Origin: Candidatus Omnitrophota bacterium
Lineage (GTDB): Bacteria > Omnitrophota > Gorgyraeia > 2-01-FULL-45-10
Assembly (NCBI GenBank): GCA_026387115.1
Contig: JAPLMI010000037.1
Location: forward strand, 1-6,016
Length of the DNA stretch: 6,016 bases
Reading direction: 5' to 3'
Below the pieces are notes generated by a model. The model was not told the DNA's origin. It was given only the letters and a program-made list of their open reading frames with translations, and ran no database searches. Made by a program: the position numbers and the translations under genes. Of the stretch, positions 1-4,244 are shown one piece after another. The stretch's first letter is position 1, and each line of letters starts with the position of its first letter.

Positions 1-120
1 TGGCCGTCCAACCTGCCAGCGCTTAAAGCTGTTGTGCAGTTTGTCCGGCCTTGCTAAATCGCCATAAGGTATCGAAATTTTACAAAGCCGCTTCAGGCGG
101 CGCACAAAAGTAACCGCCAT
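1..120 (-). CDS. Unidentified open frame running off the left edge
   Basis: From the ATG at 120 the minus strand is open for 40 codons to the window edge. The peptide begins MAVTFVRRLKRLCK and continues with a basic, tryptophan-containing stretch (FKRWQVGRP at its visible end). The frame is closed upstream by a stop at 139-141. There is no Shine-Dalgarno site, and I recognise no family. It could be the start of a small basic protein, part of a mobile-element gene, or chance. Other frames here are stopped within about 20 codons, which is mild support only. Confidence 0.2.
   Translation of the reverse strand, partial: MAVTFVRRLKRLCKISIPYGDLARPDKLHNSFKRWQVGRP
87..101. other. Small GC hairpin, possibly a weak terminator on the minus strand
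   Basis: GCCGC at 87-91 pairs with GCGGC at 97-101 around a five-base loop. On the minus strand it is followed by TTTGTAAAATTT, a poor T-tract, so at best it is a weak intrinsic terminator 360 bases beyond aroA. It also falls within the uncertain open frame at 1-120. The plus strand has no T-tract after it. Confidence 0.2.
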
Positions 121-207
121 CTGACGGGATGAAAAAATTTACTATAGGAGCGGGTTGGGAAAACCTAAGCCGAAGTTATAGTGAGCACATTGAAAATATT
201 AGGTCTT

Positions 208-236
208 TTGTGAGAAGAAAAACGGTTATATATAAC
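208..236 (+). promoter_or_regulatory. Possible sigma-70-type promoter inside the palindrome
   Basis: TTGTGA at 208-213 and TATAAC at 231-236 are separated by 17 bases and match the consensus at 4/6 and 5/6. A start near 243-246 would place the transcript just before the GC-rich stem that begins at 255. The -10 lies in the 29-base AT-rich insert, within a 12-base perfect palindrome (225-236), so polymerase could face either way. AT-rich DNA yields such matches by chance, so this is a weak call. Confidence 0.25.
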
Positions 237-378
237 AACTTTTTGATATTAAAAGAGCCGAGGATGTTTGAGGCCGGATCAACGTTTGCGAAGCCCCGCC
301 TGGAGTTATACCGGAGGCGGGACGAAGCAAACGCCGGCCGAGTTTCCGAGGCTCCCGTTTTTCGACGAACAAAAGACC

Positions 379-401
379 GACCCCGAGCGAAGCGAAGGGG
401 G
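379..401 (+). repeat. C4/G4 side hairpin capped by GCGAAGC
   Basis: CCCC at 381-384 pairs with GGGG at 397-400. Inside, GA at 385-386 faces GA at 394-395, and GC/GC closes a GAA triloop at 389-391. GCGAAGC is known as an exceptionally stable DNA mini-hairpin. The hairpin sits as a side branch on the right arm of the large palindrome, between the paired segments 369-378 and 402-411, with no counterpart on the left arm. Confidence 0.7.
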
Positions 402-460
402 AATATTTTCAGTGCGAACATAACGAGGCTTAGGTTTGATTAAGCGGGACCCGGAAAATT

Positions 461-1756
461 TCAACCTTCCAACTTTTTCAGGTAGTTGAAGAATTCGGGG
501 AAGGACTTGTTTACGCAGTCGATGTCGTCGATCTCGCTCTCTCCTTTTGCGGCGAGGGCCGCGATAGTCATCGCCATGCAGGTCCTGTGGTCGCCGAAAC
601 TCCTCAAATTTTTGGAACCCTTAAGCTCTTTGACGCCGTTTATCACGATCTCATTTTTCGTGATTTCGATATCGGCGCCCATCTTCTCAAGATTGGCCTT
701 CATCGAATTTATTCTGTCGGTCTCTTTTACGCGCAATTCCTCGGCGCCCCTTATAACGGTCCGCCCTTTCGACAATGCCGCGAGCACGAATATTATAGGA
801 AGCTCATCGATTATACCGGGTATTTCGCTTTCGCCTATGACGATACCTTTCGTCCGGCTCGTTTCGACTTCAACGTCTCCGGCCGGTTCAAAGAGATCGG
901 CCTTATTATGGATCCTGATATCGGCTCCCATACCGGACATTATTTTCAATATTCCCGCCCGCGTCGGATTTATCGATACCCTCTCTATCCTGATCTTTGA
1001 ATCATTCAATAGAACGCCCCCGGCCATGAAGAAGCTGGCGCTAGAAATATCGCCCGGAATATCAAAAGACCTTCCCTCGAGTTCGACCCCGCCTTCTACA
1101 GAAATTTTTAAACCATCCACTTTTATCTTAGAGCCGAATAGTTTAAGCATGCGCTCGGTGTGGTCGCGGCTTTTAAACGCTTCCTCGACGCTCGTCGTTC
1201 CTTTCGCATACAGGCCGGCGAAGAGGATCGCCGACTTTACCTGGGCGCTCGGTATAGGCATCCTGTAATCTATCGGATTCACCAGGCCGCCTTTGATCTT
1301 AAGCGGCGGATAACCGCCTGTGGACGCCCTTATATCAACGCCCATCTGCGAAAGCGGCTCCGTGATTCTCATCATCGGCCGGTTCGATAATGATGTGTCG
1401 CCTTCGAGCGACGTTTCGAAATCCTGACCGGCGAGTATGCCCGCCAAAATGCGCATCGTAGTGCCTGAATTTCCTACAAATATTTTCGCCACCGAAGGCT
1501 TTTTAAGGCCCTTAAGGCCGCTTCCTGTAATGATCGTTTCATTCTTTACATTCCTGATAGAAACGCCCATCCGCCTGAAGGCTTCGATAGTGTAATTGCA
1601 GTCATCGCAATCCAGAATGTTCTTGACGCGTGTAACGCCTTCGGCTATCGCGCCGATCATGACCGCCCTGTGCGATATCGACTTATCGCCCGCAAGCCGT
1701 AAGTTTCCCGAAAGCTTCTTTATCGGTTTTATTTTTATCGATCTCATATGATACAT
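461..1756 (-). CDS. aroA: 3-phosphoshikimate 1-carboxyvinyltransferase (EPSP synthase), class II
   Basis: Cytoplasmic shikimate-pathway enzyme that joins phosphoenolpyruvate to shikimate-3-phosphate, ahead of chorismate and the aromatic amino acids. The 431 residues are full length. Visible are GDKSISHR at 23-30, GNSGTTMR at 95-102, RPMMR at 126-130, SAQVK at 170-174, RDHTE at 197-201, NPTR at 263-266, PGDISSA at 234-240, IIDELP at 315-320 with the expected catalytic Asp317, RVKETDRI at 342-349 and DHR at 389-391. All four motifs used to define class II EPSP synthases (RxHxE, GDK[ST], SAQxK, NxTR) are present. The start is uncertain between 1756 and 1747 (Met1 or Met4). Neither has a clear ribosome site, and rluD ends four bases upstream, so reinitiation is likely. 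It is the last gene of the operon; the large palindrome begins 23 bases after its stop. Confidence 0.97.
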   Translation of the reverse strand: MYHMRSIKIKPIKKLSGNLRLAGDKSISHRAVMIGAIAEGVTRVKNILDCDDCNYTIEAFRRMGVSIRNVKNETIITGSGLKGLKKPSVAKIFVGNSGTTMRILAGILAGQDFETSLEGDTSLSNRPMMRITEPLSQMGVDIRASTGGYPPLKIKGGLVNPIDYRMPIPSAQVKSAILFAGLYAKGTTSVEEAFKSRDHTERMLKLFGSKIKVDGLKISVEGGVELEGRSFDIPGDISSASFFMAGGVLLNDSKIRIERVSINPTRAGILKIMSGMGADIRIHNKADLFEPAGDVEVETSRTKGIVIGESEIPGIIDELPIIFVLAALSKGRTVIRGAEELRVKETDRINSMKANLEKMGADIEITKNEIVINGVKELKGSKNLRSFGDHRTCMAMTIAALAAKGESEIDDIDCVNKSFPEFFNYLKKLEG

Positions 1757-1760
1757 GATA

Positions 1761-2672
1761 TCACAGGCTGCCGGCCGCTATCAATTCTTTCATATCCTCC
1801 GGCAGGTCGCTCGTAAATTCCATATACCTGCCTGTTTTTGGATGGACAAATCCCAGCACTTTCGCGTGAAGGGCGGGCCGTTTTAATTTTCCCCTGGAGC
1901 CGTATTTGGCATCGCCCAGTATCGGATGGCCGATATACGACATGTGGACCCTTATCTGATGGGTCCTGCCCGTCCCTAAAGTTACCTCCAATTGCGTGAA
2001 ATCCTTAAATCTCTTCAGGACCTTATATCTCGTAACGGCCTCTTTAGAATTCTCAAAATCGACCGCCATCTTTTTTCTATCGCGGCGCGATCTCGCTATC
2101 GGCAGTTCGACAATACCGTTATCCAGCTCGACGACTCCCTTAACCAGGGCTATGTAGACTCTCTTCGTCGTCTTATCCCTGAATTGTTCCGAAAGAGCGT
2201 TATGCGCCTCGTCGGACTTTGCGACGACCAAAAGCCCTGACGTATCTTTATCGATCCTGTGGACTATGCCGGGTTTGGCGACACCACCTATCCCTGAGAG
2301 GTCTTTGGAGTGCGCGAGGAGCGCGTTGACGAGCGTCTTCGTGTAGTTTCCGGGCGCGGGATGCACGACCATGCCGACCGGTTTATTCACAACCAATAGA
2401 TCCTTATCCTCATAGACGATGTCGAGCGGAATGTCCTCCGCCTCAATCCTGGACGGCGTCGATTCCGGTATCTTCACATCTATGGTTTCGCCGGCTGAAA
2501 TATTATGATGCCTCTTCGCGGATATGCCGTTTACCAGAACGGATTGATCAGAAATAAGTTTCTGTATGAAAGTGCGGGAATAAAGTTTGGGGAGGTTCTC
2601 GACAAGGAATTTGTCAAGCCTCTTCCCTTTGTCGAGTTCCGTTACTTCGAATTTGAAAGCCTCTTTTTCCAT
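1761..2672 (-). CDS. rluD: RluA-family pseudouridine synthase, RluD type
   Basis: Converts specific uridines in rRNA to pseudouridine; RluD itself acts on helix 69 of 23S rRNA. The 303 residues are a normal length. Residues about 16-75 form an S4 RNA-binding domain (GKRLDKFL, then VLVNG). The catalytic domain has VVNKPVGMVVHPAPG at 94-108, HRIDKDTSGLL at 138-148 with the expected catalytic Asp141, TGRTHQIRVHM at 234-244 and HPILGDAKYG at 249-258. The ATG at 2672 lies 31 bases inside the end of lgt, with an AAGG site seven bases upstream; no better start exists. The stop is followed after four bases by the aroA ATG. An S4 domain plus this length favours RluD (or close RluC) over RluA, but the target uridines cannot be read from the sequence. 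Confidence 0.94.
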   Translation of the reverse strand: MEKEAFKFEVTELDKGKRLDKFLVENLPKLYSRTFIQKLISDQSVLVNGISAKRHHNISAGETIDVKIPESTPSRIEAEDIPLDIVYEDKDLLVVNKPVGMVVHPAPGNYTKTLVNALLAHSKDLSGIGGVAKPGIVHRIDKDTSGLLVVAKSDEAHNALSEQFRDKTTKRVYIALVKGVVELDNGIVELPIARSRRDRKKMAVDFENSKEAVTRYKVLKRFKDFTQLEVTLGTGRTHQIRVHMSYIGHPILGDAKYGSRGKLKRPALHAKVLGFVHPKTGRYMEFTSDLPEDMKELIAAGSL

Positions 2673-3355
2673 GCGGATGCCTTATAGATGAATAACGCGA
2701 GCGCCGCTATGAATATTATGACGCTCGTGATCTGAGAGAGCGTAAAAACCGACAAAATTTTGGGATTATCTCCCCTGAAAAATTCTATGACAAATCTCTT
2801 TAGTGAATAAAGAATGCAGTAACCGAGGAATATCTCGCCGACGAAATGCCTTTTCGCCTGCACTACTAAGAGGATTATAAAGATTATAAACAAACTTGCG
2901 GAAGCGCATAGCTGGACGGGAAAACCGTTTATTCCGTAACAACAGCCGTTCAGGTAACAGCCGATCCTCCCGAGGCCTTGAGCCAGCGCGATGTACGGGG
3001 CGATCAGATCCGTGACTTCCCAAAAATCAAGGGCGTTATTCTTCAGGTAAATTATAACCGCAAAAAGAGCCGCCGCAAAACCGCCGTACCAGACGAGCCC
3101 GCCCTTTGACAGTTTTATAATATCAAGCGGATTCGCGAGATAAAAAGACCTGTTGATAAGAACGTATAATAGCCTTGCGCCTATTATTCCCGAGACCAGT
3201 ATAAGAATAGCCAGATCAATAACTTTATCCTGGCTGATATCGAACCGCGCGGCGCGGCGATAGATAAGGAATGTTGATACGGCAAATCCTATCGCGACCA
3301 TAACGCCGTAGGAATATATTGTGAAGGGCCCTAACTTCAGGAGGATGGGGTGCAT
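2642..3355 (-). CDS. lgt: Phosphatidylglycerol-prolipoprotein diacylglyceryl transferase
   Basis: Inner-membrane enzyme that transfers diacylglycerol from phosphatidylglycerol to the lipobox cysteine of prolipoproteins, the first step of lipoprotein maturation. With a start at 3355 it has 237 residues, against about 260-290 usual. The N-terminus MHPILLKLGPFTIYSYG is the family hallmark and decides this start: upstream ATGs at 3376 and 3406 would add atypical residues inside lspA. An AGG lies six bases upstream. Also visible are GGLVWYGG at 85-92, GRIGCYLNGCCYG at 129-141 and RFVIEFFRGDNP at 187-198. The signature is the GCC variant, in which Cys replaces the Asn and Glu of the Escherichia coli GRIGNFINGELWG form. 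The segment after CCYG is very short and the usual PTQLYE motif reads PVQLCA. It overlaps lspA by 19 bases and rluD by 31. Confidence 0.95.
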   Translation of the reverse strand: MHPILLKLGPFTIYSYGVMVAIGFAVSTFLIYRRAARFDISQDKVIDLAILILVSGIIGARLLYVLINRSFYLANPLDIIKLSKGGLVWYGGFAAALFAVIIYLKNNALDFWEVTDLIAPYIALAQGLGRIGCYLNGCCYGINGFPVQLCASASLFIIFIILLVVQAKRHFVGEIFLGYCILYSLKRFVIEFFRGDNPKILSVFTLSQITSVIIFIAALALFIYKASAWKKRLSNSK

Positions 3356-3780
3356 TTCTTGCCTAATGCCTTCCATGCCAGGAGCAATATTCCGGCCGTA
3401 ACGCACGAGTCGGCCACATTAAAGACAGGCCATACGCGAAAATCGAGGAAATCTATGACGTTCGCGAACCTTATCCTGTCGAAGAGGTTGCCCGCAGCGC
3501 CTCCAAGGATGAGGCCCGCCGCAAACAACAGCGCGGTATCTCTCGTCCTGTATTTCCAGATATAGAAGAGGATCGCGCATACGATCAGAATCGAAATCAA
3601 AATAAAAAAATCATTCCGGCCCTTAAGTAAGCCGAAGGCGGCGCCGTTATTGAAGACGAGGGTCAGGTGGAAGATGCCCGGCAGGACCTTGACCGACCCG
3701 CCGCCGGACAAAAAAATTAATGCTAAAACTTTTGTGATTCTATCAAGAACGAATACAAGAAATGCCACTACAAATATCAT
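3337..3780 (-). CDS. lspA: Lipoprotein signal peptidase (signal peptidase II)
   Basis: Inner-membrane aspartyl peptidase that removes the signal peptide from diacylglyceryl-modified prolipoproteins, the step after Lgt. The 147 residues are slightly short for the family, mainly at the N-terminus. Visible are DRITK at 13-17, FNNGAAFG at 43-50, GGAAGNLFDR at 93-102, NVIDF at 107-111 and FNVADS at 120-125. Asp110 and Asp124 should be the catalytic pair, set 14 residues apart. Four hydrophobic segments (about 2-24, 58-75, 82-98 and 122-138) fit the known topology. The ATG lies in an ATGA overlap with the upstream DksA-like gene, and the ribosome site is weak (AAGAGA), so translation is probably coupled. 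The last 19 bases overlap lgt. Confidence 0.97.
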   Translation of the reverse strand: MIFVVAFLVFVLDRITKVLALIFLSGGGSVKVLPGIFHLTLVFNNGAAFGLLKGRNDFFILISILIVCAILFYIWKYRTRDTALLFAAGLILGGAAGNLFDRIRFANVIDFLDFRVWPVFNVADSCVTAGILLLAWKALGKKCTPSS

Positions 3781-4229
3781 TTATTTTCTCTTGTCTTCTT
3801 GCATTCTATGCAAAGTTCCGTGTAAGGAAGCACCTTAAGCCGTTTCTTGGGTATGGCCTTGCCGCATTGAAGGCAATTGCCGTACGAGCCGTCCTCTATC
3901 CGCTTCATCGCCTCATCGATCGCGTACAATATTTTCTGCTCGTCGGTGGCCCTGCCGAGCGAGAAGTCTCTCTCGTAGTCGTCGCTCGCCATATCCGCCA
4001 TGTGGTACGAATATCCGGAAAGGTCGCCTGAGGCGTCCCTTTGGGATTTGTTGAGCGTCGTCTCCGCTATATGGGACAGCCCGCCGCCGACCTTCTCCCT
4101 CTCTTTAACGAGCAGAGCCTGGTAGAATTTCAGCTTGGTTTTCGGCATCTTTTTCATCTTCGGTTTTGCGGCTTTCGCCCCGCTTCTTTTTGCCTTCCTC
4201 ATCAACTTTGCCTTTTTCGCCTTCGCCAT
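3777..4229 (-). CDS. TraR/DksA-family C4 zinc-finger protein with a lysine-rich N-terminal tail
   Basis: A 150-residue protein of the TraR/DksA family, whose members bind in the RNA polymerase secondary channel and adjust transcription, often together with ppGpp. Residues 1-34 are a basic tail with 16 Lys/Arg, 7 Ala and no acidic residue (the first is Glu43). Residues about 35-112 would form the coiled coil, with HMADMASDDYERD at 77-88 resembling the DNHPAD-type segment of Gram-positive YteA-like members. The C-terminal zinc finger has Cys119, Cys122, Cys140 and Cys143 (CLQC and CIEC). The canonical DksA tip motif DxxDxA is not clear, so ppGpp-type activity cannot be assumed. The start is fixed by a strong ribosome site. 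The TGA stop overlaps the lspA ATG as ATGA. The family is secure; the exact role is not. Confidence 0.9.
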   Translation of the reverse strand: MAKAKKAKLMRKAKRSGAKAAKPKMKKMPKTKLKFYQALLVKEREKVGGGLSHIAETTLNKSQRDASGDLSGYSYHMADMASDDYERDFSLGRATDEQKILYAIDEAMKRIEDGSYGNCLQCGKAIPKKRLKVLPYTELCIECKKTRENK

Positions 4230-4236
4230 TTCGATT

Positions 4237-4244
4237 TCTCCTCT
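4237..4244 (-). promoter_or_regulatory. Strong Shine-Dalgarno site of the DksA-like gene
   Basis: On the minus strand the bases directly after the ileS TAA read AGAGGAGA, then seven bases to the ATG at 4229. This is the best ribosome binding site in the window. It fixes the start of the DksA-like gene and suggests that this gene is translated more independently than its downstream neighbours, which have weak sites and overlap upstream genes. Confidence 0.8.

Larger units (their letters stand above)
161..437. repeat. 277-bp imperfect palindrome: structured RNA or fold-back element
   Basis: Eleven nested pairs fold the whole segment back on itself, all exact complements: 161-171 with 427-437, 175-179 with 420-424, 185-188 with 412-415, 191-200 with 402-411, 202-211 with 369-378, 218-225 with 355-362, 255-259 with 350-354, 262-264 with 345-347, 272-277 with 334-339, 283-289 with 327-333 and 295-301 with 315-321. 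The terminal loop is 302-314. That is 76 Watson-Crick pairs by hand count. The right arm carries an extra hairpin (379-401) and the left arm a 29-base AT-rich insert (226-254). Both strands are open for long distances here and both encode RSFVRRKT, as a palindrome predicts, so I do not call a protein. It lies 23 bases after the aroA stop and could terminate or protect that transcript. The structure is clear; its identity and active strand are not known. Confidence 0.85.

Noticed and set aside
375..401. Intrinsic terminator for aroA on the minus strand (CCCC/GGGG hairpin followed by TCGGTCTTTTGT)
   Set aside because: The T-tract is broken and starts several bases after the stem, and the hairpin fits better as a branch of the larger structure. 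Termination by the whole palindrome remains possible.
176..421. Minus-strand open frame of 81 codons
   Set aside because: Same palindrome artefact. The composition is low-complexity and Arg/Ser-rich, with no recognised domain.
129..443. Plus-strand open frame of 104 codons with an arginine-rich second half
   Set aside because: It lies almost wholly inside the large palindrome, has no ribosome site, and its RSFVRRKT stretch also appears in the opposite strand's frame. That is expected from inverted arms and not from a real protein.
445..453. CGGGACCCG dyad between aroA and the palindrome
   Set aside because: A one-base centre cannot form a useful hairpin, and there is no T-tract. It is probably chance in GC-rich sequence.
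486..1268. Long plus-strand open frame of 260 codons
   Set aside because: It lies opposite aroA, whose motifs are complete on the minus strand. The product is a low-complexity Ser/Ile/Pro-rich antisense reading.
3356..3406. Longer lgt start at 3406 or 3376
   Set aside because: The added residues do not match Lgt N-termini and have no ribosome site, while MHPILLKLGPF at 3355 is the family's usual start.
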